The notes: generated by a model from the letters alone, not told the origin. Numbered from the stretch's first letter, positions 23,998 to 37,423 are shown. The stretch is DNA of 64,000 bases from Cucumis sativus (GCF_000004075.3 NC_026659.2:27112272-27176271); one strand, 5' to 3'. Numbers and translations: made by a program.

Positions 23998-26900
23998 CGT
24001 ACATATTTCCCCCCCTCCCCCCCCTTTTTTTTTCTTTTTTCTTCTTTTACATGTTAATTTCTTGATGAAGAATGAGGTGGAAAGAAAAGAGAGAGAGAAG
24101 ATAATTAATTGTAAAAAAGAGAGAAATTTCTAGACGAATTAAAAAGTTTGAATTTTTAGGTTAATTCTATATATACGAAATTAAACCTACTTGTTTGATT
24201 ATTTATTTATTTATTTTCTAGCTTTTTCTCCAAAAATAATATTAGAGTTGCAGATTTAAAATAAAAACAAAAAGTTAGGGTTGGAGTGTGTGTGACAAAA
24301 TCTACTAATCAAGTTGTTATTGATATGGCAAATCTAAATATTATATCTTTATATAGTTTATATAATCATATCATGCAAGCAGATTTTGATTTACTATCTC
24401 TTTTTTTTTTTCCCATCATTAATATAGTTTGGTAGGAAAAGGTTTTGAGAATTAATCTACATCCTAATATTTCTTAAGAAATTTATTTTTCAAAATTTCC
24501 CTTTTGAATGTAATGTCTATTCCGATGTATATCAATGATTTCCAATTCTTTCTTTTTTTCCACAGATTATGATGTTTTATGTTATTATTATTGTCTTTCT
24601 AATTTTGGAAGATTTAAAAAAATATCATTCTATGGTATAAAATCATGCCATATTATTCCTATTTTAAAAAAGGACAAAAAAAAGAGAAAAGAGGTATGGA
24701 AAGAATAATAGGAAATAAAATGGAATATTAGAGAGGTATCAAGAGATTGAAAAAGGGTAATTAAAATGAGGATTATTGTAATTGAAATTGTACAAGTTGA
24801 ATAAAAAGAATCAATTACATTTCTTTTTTTCCTTTGAAATAATTGTAAAAGCAGTAATAATATTATGCATATATTAAAAAATAAATAACAAAAAATAAAA
24901 TAAAAACCAAGTTGTAGCAAAGTGACAAATTCACTCTCAATCACATCCTTGCCCTCTTGCAAAACCGCGTTCACTCTTTCATCCAAATTTTGTAAATTGG
25001 ACCACTTTTCCACATTCAAACTCTTCAATTTTTTCTCCTCTCTTTTAAATCATTTGTGGAAAAATATAAAAACATTATTCAAACTTTCAATTATTGTTAC
25101 GAATTTAATACCACAATTTGATTATCTACCTAAATTTAAACTCATTCATTACCATTATTATTTGTTATTATAAACATACTTTAGATTTTAAATCATTTGG
25201 ATTGAGGGTTTACAAACGCTTTTCTTACACTTATATTAACATTTTTAAAAATATTTTATAAACTAAATCTAATTATGTCTCTAAAAAATATAACATATGA
25301 TTTTGATTAATTTGTGAAAATGACACATGCCAACTATTCTCTCTGTGTGTGAATTGTTGAATTGAATATGTTATATAGTAGCTATGACGTACGGATAAAA
25401 ATCACCAACCACACAATATATGACTTCCTATGTTCATTGTTTTCTATGTTTCAATACATATATGGTTTCCATTGTTTACAAATTCTTTTATTAAATCTCT
25501 CTATTAAATGAATGTGTTGGAAGTAATTGAAATCAAATCAAGTTTTCGTCGATTTTATTAAAATTAGGAAAACAATACTAATTTTTTTTTTTTTTTTGGG
25601 GGGGGTTAAATTTTGTGAGTCTATACAGCTTTCTAATTTTTTAAATTAAAATTAATAGGTAAATTTAATTATTTAAGCTATGCCAATTTTTGGAAGTAAA
25701 TTTATAGAATAATTGGCAAAGTGGACTTAGTCGTTTTTTTTTAAAACTACTTTATGTATACTACTTTGTCTTTATTAAGAAAAAAAAAAAGCTTTGAATT
25801 TACTTTGTCACTTTACTACGTTAATGTCAATGTCAATTTAATTTGATGTAATATGATCCTTTTCTTTACTGTAGTTACTAATTTTTGCAAATATAATAAA
25901 GAAAAAAGTGACCTACTACAAAGGATAATAATTTGAATAGAGAGAAAAAGAGATGTTTAATTAAAGAGAACCGTAGAAAGATGGGCCTAATTGAAACTCA
26001 TTTGAAGGCCCATTTCATTTTCTACCGGAAGCCCATTATAAATTGAAAGCTGGATTAAATGGGCTATTCTCCGAAAAGCCTCACCGGGCCGGCCCAACAT
26101 TATAAAAATAAGAACACGTAAAACCACAACTCGATCTCGATTTTGGCAAAAACAATTCGATATCATAGTTGATGAAGATACATTACAAGATGACTAAAAT
26201 TGAAAGATTATTCTTCCCCCAAGAATATAGCAACAACATTAAGTATAGTTTCCATTTTCATTTCAATTATTTCAAACCCATCTCGTTGTATTGATATCTG
26301 AATCCACAATAAATAATAATTCTTTTACAATAACTCATATATTTAATGTTGGATATGAACTATGAGATGTAGAGTACAATAGAAGTACAAAGTTAATGAA
26401 ATTTGTACAAACTTGATCATTTTTTGTACTGCAACATACATTTAGATGAATAGTTGCAAGTACCACACCCAACTTTATTCTTCGTTATGAATGCAATGCA
26501 CTAATTAATTAAAGTAAACTTTATTAAAAAAAATGTAGAAAGAAATAACCATTAGATTCTATTGTCAGATTCCATATTAAATACTTGTAGAAATTAGAAA
26601 TGTGTGAAAAAAGGAAATCTTGTAAACTAATCAACATAATTTTCGTAACACACTTTGGCTATTTGATGAGATGTCGATTTTGTTGGATATGATGTTATAG
26701 TTAATTAAATTCGAACCGCCATTGATAATTATATACTCACAAATGTCCATTTTGGTTGGTGTTGGTGTAAATCAATTTTCTTATTTGTTTGTTTGTTTAA
26801 ACAAATTAAGATGAACACCACAAATCAATTTAACACCACATCATATTTTATTTCAATCTTTCAATTTAACGTCACAAAAACCCCATGCAAGCCTTTTATA

Positions 26901-28483
26901 TTATTATCTATCGTATTTGTAACGATGTTGCCAATAAGTTGGTAGCTAAAAGGCCATGGTATGTTCGCTAATTGATGTATATAATATTATTAATTATATG
27001 GTTATCCATATTTTTAATTTTGATTGAATAGCTAATTTAACTCAATTTGATATTTAATCTAATTCTTTACTTGTGTGACGTTTTAAATAAAAATTTCATT
27101 CTGCACGTAAACTTGTATGCATATCCATGTTAATACAAACAGATTTCAAGAGTGAGCCACATATATTAATTCAATTAGGGTTATGGTAAAAACTAAACAA
27201 TTTAGAGAAAAAAGAAAAAAATACTATCATTGTACAAACTTTTAAAATATAATATATGTTTAGTTGACAATTTAAATTTGTATTTTATGCATTTAAATTT
27301 ACAATCTAGATATTATATTTTAAGAATCTGTCTTCCAATTTTATGATCGCAATAGAGCAATTTTTAAATAATTTTTTATGTTAGAAGATGTATGGTAAAT
27401 TACAACATAAAATTGCCATTAATATAGTAATTATCTGAGAATAAATTAGTACACAAACAATTTCATAAATTAATTAATAGTAATTTACAGTCAAACTATT
27501 ATTTAGTTGATAGAATGGTTGGTTTTATTATTTATAAACCTAATAAATCACGTTAAAACCGTCTTTAAATTTTAATCTAATTTCAAAATGTCTAACCAAA
27601 CACATATTTGAAAAGAAAAAAAAACCATCTTTATTTTATTTTTTCATAAATCATAAAAAATTTATTTGAATGTGTATTTGCATAGAATAAAGTAATGAGT
27701 AGAAAAGAATGGAATAAAAAATAAATTTATGGTACCCTAATAAAATTGGAGGAATTAAATTGATAAGTTACGTAATTATTAAACCCGAAAGCGTGTTAGT
27801 TTGTGGAGTAGTTTACATATCACATTAGTTTGAAAGAAACAAAATGAATGAATGAATGAATTTTCTATTGTTGTAATTCAGTAATTAATTATTGAATAAG
27901 ATAGGAAAATAGATTTGATGCAATACCCATTATCTGTAAATATAGTTTTATTGTTGTTTTAAATGAAATTCTGGAAAGTAAATAAAAACAAAAAAAGGTT
28001 AGGTTTGGTGAGTCAATAAATAGAGTATTCGATCTTATCTATTAGTAAAATAAAAAGTTGTGAAAGATTAATGACGTCATTAACAGCCCACAGATAAATA
28101 GAGCAAAAATGAAGATTAAATTATACGAATATTCAAACCTTTCTCTCTTCAAAACCTCCAATCAAAAAGATTCGATTTTGTATGCGACGCCACGACTTCG
28201 ACCAATCCCATCTCTCTCTCTCTAGAATCCTCCATTGATTTCTTCTCTCTCTCTCAAAACCTCCATTAATCTATAATATTCATTCTCTCTTCTTCATCTC
28301 CTCTCTTATTATTGTCTTTAAAGAAGTTTATTCCTTTTCTTGATTCTACAGATTCCATTATTCGCCTTTCCAGTTCTTTCTCATTGGCTTACTTCGGATT
28401 TTTCTATGTTCTATTTCCATCCAACTCACCCTTTTCTTCCTTAAATAAACCCTTTTATTCCTTTTCTTTTTCCAAATTCACCT
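23998..28483. other. Intergenic spacer between RAV and HHO genes
   Basis: AT-rich with few features: a C7-T-C8 then poly-T run just after the RAV stop (24009-24033), a T/G homopolymer run near 25580-25606, a weak coding-like fragment on the minus strand near 24900-25045, and a TGGGCY cluster with TATA box at 25982-26107. The last 300 bases are CT-rich (CTCTCT runs) and probably contain the HHO promoter and 5' leader. No other gene seen. Confidence 0.65.
25982..26107 (+). promoter_or_regulatory. Orphan promoter-like cluster: six site II elements plus TATA
   Basis: TGGGCC 25982, GGCCCA 26007, AGCCCA 26030, TGGGCT 26060, CGGGCC 26085 and GGCCCA 26091, then TATAAAA at 26101-26107. The density and the TATA position on the right suggest a real, rightward-firing promoter of the TCP-regulated type. 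No coding frame follows for 2 kb, so the product, if any, would be non-coding (snoRNA or lncRNA) or a lost gene. Confidence 0.45.
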
Positions 28484-29926
28484 ATGGATTTTGTCCACAC
28501 TTTTCTGGATATTCGTGTTGGAATGGATTTGAGTAACTATGCTGATGCTTTGGATCGAGAACGCCAAAAAATTCAAGTCTTCCAGCGAGAACTTCCCCTC
28601 TGTTTGGAGCTCGTCACTAGAGGTAACTTCACCGCAAGTTATGGAGTTTTTCGGATTGTTCTTCATTTTTTTTTTCTCGTTTTTTGTTTAATTTAATTTT
28701 GTGGCTTTTCTTTTTTATAGCTATTGATTCTTGCCGGCAGCAGTTGTCTGGGGTGTCGACGGAGAGCTCTGAGCATACATCAAGCGATCGCCCTGTTTTG
28801 GAGGAGTTTATTCCTATTAACAAACCTTGTGTGAATTCTCATTTTGAAATTGAAGAAGACGAACAATCAAAACCGGGGAAGATTGAATTGGGTCGATCGG
28901 ATTGGCTCAAATCGGCTCAGCTTTGGAATCAATCGCCAGATCCTCCTCTTACAGAGGTAAGAATTCATCATCATTAATCTGTTTTGCTCTGTTTATAGCA
29001 TAGGAAACAATGAACGAGAATTTTCAGGGAGAGTATGTGAGTTTTCTTCTTCTTCTTTTTTTTTTTTGATAGGATGTTGCTAAGGAGGTTGTTGAGGTAA
29101 AAAATAATGGCGGTGGCGGTGCTTTTCAACCATTTGAAAAAACAACTCCATTGAAAACAGAGTCGGCGGTGGTAGTCGGTAGGACGGCGGGTTCTTCATT
29201 TCCGGAGGCGACAACAATTTCAATTCCGGAAACGACAACAAGTTCGACGGCGGGAACCGCTTCTAAATGTGGCGGAGGAACTGCTAAACGAGAAGATAAG
29301 GAATCTCAGACCCAAAGAAAACAGAGGCGGTGCTGGTCGTCAGAATTACACCGGCGATTCGTTCACGCCCTTCAACAACTTGGCGGTCCTCATGGTACCA
29401 AAAAATCTAAAATCTTTCTTCAATTTTTATCTTATTTTTTAAATAAACTGTTCTAATTTGTTCAATCACAGTTGCCACACCAAAACAAATCAGGGAGTTA
29501 ATGAAGGTGGATGGACTCACTAACGATGAAGTCAAAAGTCATTTACAGGTTCATATCGATATTAATCATTCCTTTTTTGTTAATTTAAATCAAAAGTTTG
29601 GTTTTCATATTGTTAATATAATCTGGCAGAAGTACCGATTGCACTCAAGAAGGCCAACAAATACAGCAATGCAAGACAGCGGGAGCTCATCGGCGCACCA
29701 GCAATTCGTGGTGGTGGGAAGCATATGGGTTCCACCACCACCTCCACCGAAATACACGGTGGCAACAACAGAGAAAGGGAGAAATGGGATTTATGCTCCG
29801 GTGGCGACGTTGGTAGGAGGGAAGGCGAGCCAGAGCAGCGGGGGAATGGTTCATTCAAATTCGCCGGCCACATCTTCTTGCACTCACACCACCACAAATT
29901 CGCCGAATTCGCGATCGGCGACATAG
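28484..29926 (+). CDS. HHO: HHO/NIGT1-type GARP (G2-like MYB) transcription repressor, 356 aa
   Basis: Five exons: 28484-28622, 28721-28956, 29073-29394, 29472-29548, 29630-29926; all introns are GT..AG and phases close. Exon 1-2 encode the family's N-terminal hydrophobic region ([18 protein letters not shown] then AIDSCRQQL), residues about 30-56, which contains LCLEL, an EAR-like LxLxL motif. The GARP single-MYB domain is at 207-266: [48 protein letters not shown] and KYRLHSRR, split over three exons as in homologues. The C-terminus is Ser/Pro/Gly-rich. Related HRS1/HHO/NIGT1 proteins are nuclear repressors in nitrate and phosphate responses; that role is by family. A second ATG in frame 13 codons later ([10 protein letters not shown]) is an alternative start. 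Exact paralogue unresolved. Confidence 0.94.
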
Positions 29927-32900
29927 AAATTTTGTTGATTAAAATTATTGTAAAAGGGTTGGAACAAAATTTTGTAAAGTACAATCAAGTTATTTGATAA
30001 AGGCATGTGATATACATAAGATGTTCACGTGAAGTTGGGCACCCATTTTTGGATTTACGGAATCATATTCTTTGTCCTTTCCAACTCCTCTCTTACTCTA
30101 TCAATCCAAACAAATTATTGCATTATCAATTATATATTACTCATTTAACTACACTAGACCACAGGATTTTAATTTTAATGAAATCTTCATAAATTGGTGT
30201 TTGGAAACAAATAAATGGGTGATACTTAGTAGTTTTATGAATATGACAGATTTAATTATATATATATATATATATAAGTCAGAAATGAAAATCTTATCTA
30301 GCTCGTAAGATTAATAAATATATTGTTGGGAAGAATTGTCTTACCACAAGATTACTCAAATTTCTTTATACATTATTGGATTTTTCTTAGAAGAATCACA
30401 AGACCTTCCTGTTTTCAAACACTTTCTTTAATTAATTGTATAATTCTTGAAAATTCAATGATGGTTGGAGTAAGGATAAATTTATTTAATTGCTATCAAT
30501 CTTTTCTGTTTTCATAATGATTTTTTGTTTTAATTTTTTAATTTTTAACTTTTAAGAATTTGCTAATTAATTCAAATACATTTTTTTTTTTGAATTAGTG
30601 ATAAAACAGACACTACAAAATCTAAAACTAAAGTTGTTTTCTAGTCTTTAAGATACCAGGCCTATAAACACATCATCATATTTCAATATTTTCAAAAACT
30701 AAGTAGAAATTTGTAAATTTGTGTTTAGGTAAGAATTTTCAACTTTTTTATTTCATAGAAATGGAAATTACAGTAAGGAATTGAAAAAGATATATATTTA
30801 AATTTAAAATAAATGCAAAAATTAGCTCTGAGATCAAATAGTTATCTATAAAGATTATTTATCAAATTGTTCAAGAGTAGTTTTGATAGTTGTTATTTCA
30901 TTTTTAATATAATAACTTTTTTAAATAGGTAGAAAATTTGAATCACCAACTAAACTATGCTAAATTTCACACTTTTGAATATAAGTGTTAGAATTTGAAT
31001 AAAAGATGAATATACATAGAGGTTGGAATATAAAGGAAAGTGGTTAGTTGAAAAGTCTAAAATTTAAAAGCTTATAGATTGATATCTTTTATCTTTTCTT
31101 TTAAGACAAGATTTCCAACTTATTACTTACTTCTTCACATAAAAATTAACATCCCACTAAACCCACCATCAAAAAACAAAAATAAAAGTTGATATTATCT
31201 ATACATCTATAAAAAGAAAGAGAATTAAATGGGTCATATTTATCTATATATCTAATCTATGTATCACTTCTATTGCTAAATGTTGTCATTTTTCTCTCTA
31301 CTATGAGAGAGATTGGTGGGTTTTTTCTCACTATTCTAAAAGTGAAGAAATTTACAGAATATATAGGATTAACGTTTAATTAATTAACAACACCCTTTCA
31401 ATTTAGGCATTAATAATCTCAAATAATACTTTTATTTATATATATGTATGTATATGTATATGTAAATTCAACCGACATTAAAATATGTTGAGATATAATG
31501 TCATCTTCTTCTTTTTCTAACTTTACTATTTTGTTCAAGAGAGAAATTATGGAGTCATAGTGTTGTAATTTGACCTAATCTAACATTCCTTTATGGCTTC
31601 ATCCCTTTTCATTTCATATTTTTCACCCACTTGAAAATTCTTAATGTTTTTTAATCTATTTCTATGTATATTACATATTTTTAAACATAAAGAATACAAT
31701 CATAATTAATCAAATAATATTTAGGCACGTATATCTTTATGTACTTCATTTTCTTTATACATATAAAATAAAATACAACATTTTCATATGCAATCTAAAA
31801 TGCGTTCAAATTTTTTTTCTTTCTAAATTAGTCATAATGGTTTTTGGCCTTCTATTAAACTCTTCACACGTGTGGTACACATGTTTGAATAGTCAAACTA
31901 TTTCTTCATCTTTATCTAAACTTTAATTCACATTTCAATACTGCCTTATTTGGTAATAGTCATTTAAATTATTTTATTTATTGTTAAATATGGGTTTTGT
32001 TTTTGGTTTTTTATTTTAAAATGGAAAATAAAAACAAATATTAGAATTGTATTTTGTTCATTGTATAAAGAAAATATTTGCTATTATCAATTATCAATTG
32101 CATGCTAATGATCAGTTGAGTAACGTTTTGTTCTCTTACTTCAACTTTTATTTTAAAATTTTGCTAAGAATTTATTTGAAGACATGAAAATAAAATATAC
32201 TAATTTGAAATTAAAAAAAATAAAAAAAATACATTCTCAAATGTGTTCTAATTTTTTTTCATCCTCTTATTGATATTTTAGAACGTGACATTAAGAAGAA
32301 AAGAAAGTAAGACTTTTCCTCGACAAATACAGATTTCTTGCTAAAAGAAAATATTATCTTTTCATTGAAGTAGGAGACAATTTAAAGACTTTGATTTGGT
32401 TTTTGCTCTTAGAAAAAGTGAGATATTTTTTAACTTGAGAGAAAATTCTAAAAGTGAAAAAAAATATCTCACCTAAATTTTGGACCCATTCATTTAGATT
32501 TATTTAATATTCTCTGTATAAACAGAAAATAATTGGAAAGAAATTTAATCTTACTTTAATATTATATTTTACCCAAAAATGATTGGTTCACAAGATAGAA
32601 TCATTTTAATTTTATAATAATTAATTAAATTATCATGTATTCTTCATATTGTTATAGTTAGGGTCTACAACTATAACATGATTACCTTTTATGAGAAAAA
32701 TAATAACAATTTAAGCCATTCGATAAGATAAGATAGATTTAATTGGTTTAATTTGTATTGAATTATGTATTTCTTTGTGATAATCTTCTTGACTCATGCC
32801 ATATGTAGTTGATATTTTAAAATTCACAAGTCAAATGTTATTACTCTTAGTATTTTCACATGGAAGCTGTTAGATAACTGAAAAAAAATATATATAAAAG

Positions 32901-35900
32901 GTTGGTAAGTAGATTAAAATATATACTTTAGAATAGGTGAATCCAAGAAAATCTTATAAATTATTTTTAAATACTTTTGAAGTCAAGCAATTTTTTATGT
33001 ATATTTTTCAAATATATATTTTTGTGATAAGGTCAAAACGTGCATGAACCATGTAATGATTTTTATAAAAGGATAATAAACAGAATTTTCCTCTTCCTCT
33101 TGGAAGAATGAAATTTCTAACTTTGAAAGTAACAAATGTGCATTAAATTTAGGATGGAAAAACTTTAATCAACAACATTCATGTTTTGAAGAAAAATAAA
33201 AATATAAAGATAAGAAAAGGTGTTTGTGATTCTCACTCAAGTCATTGTCAAAATAATAACTTTTGATACTAAGAAATAATTAAATTGGTGAATCGATGAT
33301 ATTATATTTTGAATATGATTTAGAAGTGGAGTGGAAGGAAAAGTAAAGAAAAAGAAAAAGGTTTGTTTTGGTTTTATAAATGTGGTGTCTTCTCAAAAGG
33401 TCCAAACGACCAAACGCAATATCCACAAATTTTAATAAAAACTAAACTAACATTTCTAAATTAAATCAAAATATTTATAAAATATAGTTAAATTTTATAT
33501 TAATATTTTTAATAATTTTGTTTTTTACCATAATTTTTTATAATCAATTTAATTTCATTTTTTACTTTAAAAAATAAATTTTGTTTTTACATTTAAGGAT
33601 GCATGTTCTATGTTTTTTTAAATAAATTCATCTATACAACGCATAATATTATAGAATTGACATATTGCATTTATCGTTAACATTTAAATCTCACATTTAT
33701 AATCGACATCCTAAATGAAATTAAACACAATTTAATAGATTTGAATATCGACAATGAAGAATAGAGATTCTAATTCTTCACCCATTTTTAAAACGACAAA
33801 CAACTTTAACAATCTTCTATAAAAATATTGTTTTTCTTTTCTTATTTTTAATATGGTTAGCCTTTCATTAGTGGAAACGAGTGGTACTTCCAAAGAGAAG
33901 CGAGCGAGTGGAAAGGATTAAGGAATATGCCCTTCTTCTTAAGGGTGAATTAATAAATAACAATGCCACCTTGACACAATTAAGCAAAGATGAAATTTCC
34001 AAAACAGCATCTTAGTATTAGTGGTTTTGATAATGATGTGATCGCTCCTTAGTCCGAATATTCCACAATGGTTTTCATAATATCCTTTTTATTTGGTCTA
34101 ATTAATTAATTTAGAATATTCTTTAGTCCCTAGAATTTATTAGATTATCTTTTGTAGAAAAAATAGAGGTGACCCACAACACAACCTCAAGAATCTTGCA
34201 TTGTTGAAGATTCCCCACAATCAGATCTATATTAAAATCCATGGGACCCTTTCTTCAATCTAGACCCTACATTCTTCATCGGACGGTGAGTGTTGGACGA
34301 TTGTAATTTAAATATATGGCTTACACACAGACGATGGTAAGGATAAGTTCGAGGAGGATGTAGACAGTGACCTTTGAGGGACATAAAAGGCCAAATGACT
34401 TTTGAAGGGACCTTTCTTTCTTTGCCTTACGGACCTTTTCTTTTCTTTTTTTTCTTTAGAAACATTACATATATACAAAATGACGACGTTGCATGCTGTT
34501 ACTTTACGAGTAAATTTTGGCATTTGGAAAACACAAATTCTAGGGAATATTCTTTTCTTGTATTTGGTGGGTGGCCTAACTTGTAGAGAAAGTATAAATA
34601 TGTAATCAGTGAAAAAATACATTATCATTGTTATGTTGTTGGTTTTTTTCTTTAACATTATTCTATATGTTATTTGGAGTTTAAGATCGTAAGATCCATA
34701 TGGTGTTTGTATCTGTATATATTAATCAGTCTTTTCATGAATTTAGTTAAAATAAAAATAAGAAAATTACAAAAACCAATCATTTGTGGAAAGAAATTAG
34801 GAAAACAGAAATGATTCAAAGTTTGCATAATGTGTGAAGAAGAAAATGAGGAAGAAGATTTCATATTGTTGACAATTACATTATTTCATTTGTCATGGAA
34901 AGAATTACTTAGACATCAAGTCTCACAAAATGACATTATAATATGATATGTTTGACCAAAATGATGGACTATAAATTAAAGAAAAAGGGAATTAATATGA
35001 AAGAATTACTATTATTCAAATTTGGGTCGGTTTTTCTTTTTCTTTTTAAATTATTTTTATTGTTATTTGAAGTGGGAGATTGGGGTATAACTATGAGCTA
35101 TCCAATAATAAATCTATATATGTATAATTTAGGCATGATTAATAACAAATCAAAATCCTTAAAGTCGGTGACTTAAATAAAGTGGTTTGCATTTGTATTT
35201 CAATGCCACGCCCTTCATAATTAATTTATATAGTTTTCTTAAAAAAAAACAATTTTGAAGCAATAATTCAATTACCATAATACATACCTTTATTTATAGA
35301 GTCAAGATTTGATTTTATGATATGATGTTATTAAAAAAAAAAAAAAAAGTTGTGCATATATCTATAAAGTGAAATAAATAACAAAACCATTTATGAAAAA
35401 AGAAAAAAACAAGTTTAATTAACATAATTTGTAAAGCATGAAAAAACTAACAATAGAGAATGCATGGAAGTTATTAGATATCATCGGTGGTTTTTGGAAT
35501 GTTGATTAATTGATAGTTTAGGTCATATATTTATACAACAAAATAGATATAAAAGTTATTGATTTCTTTAATGATTTATTTGTTTTTAATTTATAGAGAT
35601 ATTGTAGATCTAATCTATAATAATACACCACGAAATACATTTTAAAAGTTCTTGGGTTTCTTTAAATATGTTAGATCAAACCTACAGTAATATACAATGA
35701 AATGTAATATATCTTATTTATTATAAATCTTATAATGGTAAAAAATAAAAATTAAATATACACATTATAATTTTCTTTAAAAAAAGTCAATGGTGTCAAA
35801 TTCATCCTACCAAGATAAGTTAAAACACATGCAACCCCAAATTATAATATTTAGGCTTCCAAAACCTAAATTGCAAACATTACAAATCACTACAGAAGTT

Positions 35901-36755
35901 TATTTGGGAGCTAGAGTGGTTGATCAAAATGTATATCATCAAATCAAATTTCGATAGATCCAATTGATTGTCCGAGTAATCACCTACACATATATACCAA
36001 AGTTTAAAATGTTATTGACATAAATATTGTTGGGTCAACTTTATTTACAATGAAATATTTATGAAAATATCAATAAATTATAAGCTCAATAACATTGTTA
36101 GAGAAAAAAATATTTCTAATTTATGTTGAACATATTTTATTCTTAATATAATGAAAGTGTCGCTTCAATGTCAAACTGGCTATGATACAAGAAAAGATCA
36201 ATTTAATATCAATCAATAATTAATCACCCAAAGGCAAGGCATCAACTTCCTTTGATGAATTTGGTTGAGGATGAGAGCTAATTACATTCACAAACCTGTC
36301 CAAGTACATCCACCTTTCCATTTTTGGACCTCTTAAATCGCCAATGGCCACCAAACAAAACTCTTCAAACTTCATTAGCGACATTAATTAAAAACCAATT
36401 AACTAAACCTTCATTGAGCCGATCAAATTAAGCAAAGCACAGACCACTTTGTTTATGTCCTAAAAGCCATGCACTATGGCATTCTCACACACTACATTAT
36501 CTCTTTGTAAGACTTTGAAAGAGATGATATACTATTTGCTTGAGTTGTTTTTTCTCTAATTAGGATCATTTTCTCGTCCAAGTTCATTTTCAAAACTCTT
36601 CTTTGGTTTGCTAAGAATATCAAATGGTTGTAATCTCAAAGATAATGTGCAAAACAGTATTCCCATTTGTGCTACAAAATTAATATACATTTTCCTTATA
36701 AAGAAAGAAAAAGAAAAGGGAAAAGGACAGAATCTGAATCTAAATCTGAATTAGA

Positions 36756-37025
36756 ATGGGAATCTATTCCCACCCCTCAGCAGATTATTGGGGCAGAATT
36801 ACTAATGGAATAATCATGATTAGTGTGGAAGGTGAGTGTAGATTGTCCTTGAAGACGTGTTGGAGGAGTTTGGACATGTTAAAGGAAGTTGGGCAGAGAT
36901 TTATTTGGACTGTGCTTTCAATCCTATGGGCCAGAACTCCTTTAGACATCACTAGAATGAAGCCCATAGGCCATTCTGTTTTCTCATTCCTAGCTCAAAC
37001 ACTCTCCTTTTACCAAAAAGAGTAG
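36756..37025 (+). CDS. Possible orphan small protein, 89 aa
   Basis: Unrecognised frame in a stretch that is clearly less AT-rich than its surroundings. A TATAAA box (36697-36702) stands 54 nt before the ATG, a plausible promoter spacing. The peptide has mixed composition (for example EGECRLSLKTCWRSLDMLKE) and no family match known to me. A 60-codon frame also exists on the opposite strand. The sequence also contains an inverted pair CCTATGGGC (36923-36931) and GCCCATAGG (36962-36970). It may be chance, a relic or a lineage-specific gene; the evidence is weak. Confidence 0.18.
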   Translation: MGIYSHPSADYWGRITNGIIMISVEGECRLSLKTCWRSLDMLKEVGQRFIWTVLSILWARTPLDITRMKPIGHSVFSFLAQTLSFYQKE

Positions 37026-37108
37026 GCATTGGGATATCCTACACTTCATGAACTTTGAAAGAGTGAGAAGGTCCTTTTGACACAAACTTGTATTCAAACT
37101 TGGACTAA

Positions 37109-37183
37109 GGGCTTGTTTGAAATAAGTTTTTAAGTGCTTAAAAACTATTTTCAAGTACTTGAAATGTCATTCCAAACAACCCC
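37109..37183. mobile_element. Short MITE-like inverted-repeat element
   Basis: About 75 bp bounded by GGGCTTGTTTG on the left and CCAAACAACCCC on the right, which are inverted copies (10 of 11 match). Inside are two palindromes: GTTTTTAAGTGCTTAAAAAC (37126-37145, two-base spacer) and TTTCAAGTACTTGAAA (37149-37164, perfect). The end sequence resembles non-autonomous hAT-like elements widespread in eudicots. No clear target-site duplication was found. It lies 240 bp beyond the stop of the metallo-hydrolase gene, perhaps in its 3' UTR. Confidence 0.55.
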
Positions 37184-37423
37184 AAAACATTGTGTACACT
37201 GTAAATAATCTTTAGAGGACAGTCCGTGGATGAGAAGATTGTTGCTTGTTCACATGTAAGATATGGAGGGGGTTGGATGCTAGTTCAGAGAAGTGAAAAG
37301 TAGAAATCTTTCCTTTACTATGAAACCGAATGATGCTGGAAAAAGACCAGGCTTCACTATATTCCATCATCAATAAATTGTATACATTCAAAAGGTGAGT
37401 TTTCATTATTGAAAAACAGACAC

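Larger units (their letters stand above)
29927..37423. other. 7.5-kb AT-rich intergenic spacer
   Basis: Starts with the HHO 3' flank. Frames at 30007-30517, 34308-34658, 34402-34605, 34670-34864 and 34943-35176 are short, AT-driven and unmatched. A TA repeat lies near 30258-30276. The last 700 bases are less AT-rich and hold a possible 89-codon orphan frame (36756-37025) and a MITE-like element (37109-37183). Nothing else recognised. Confidence 0.65.

Noticed and set aside
24630..24900. Hydrophobic continuation of the minus-strand 132-codon frame
   Set aside because: Poly-Leu/Ile/Phe reading of AT-rich DNA; only the upstream 24900-45 part looks protein-like and is listed as a finding.
26695..26725. 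GGTTCGAAT-like tRNA B box on the minus strand
   Set aside because: No T-arm pairing, acceptor stem or A box upstream.
37345..37356. GACCAGGCTTCA, a 12-base match to miR166
   Set aside because: No matching star arm within a few hundred bases; short chance match in the gene's 3' flank.
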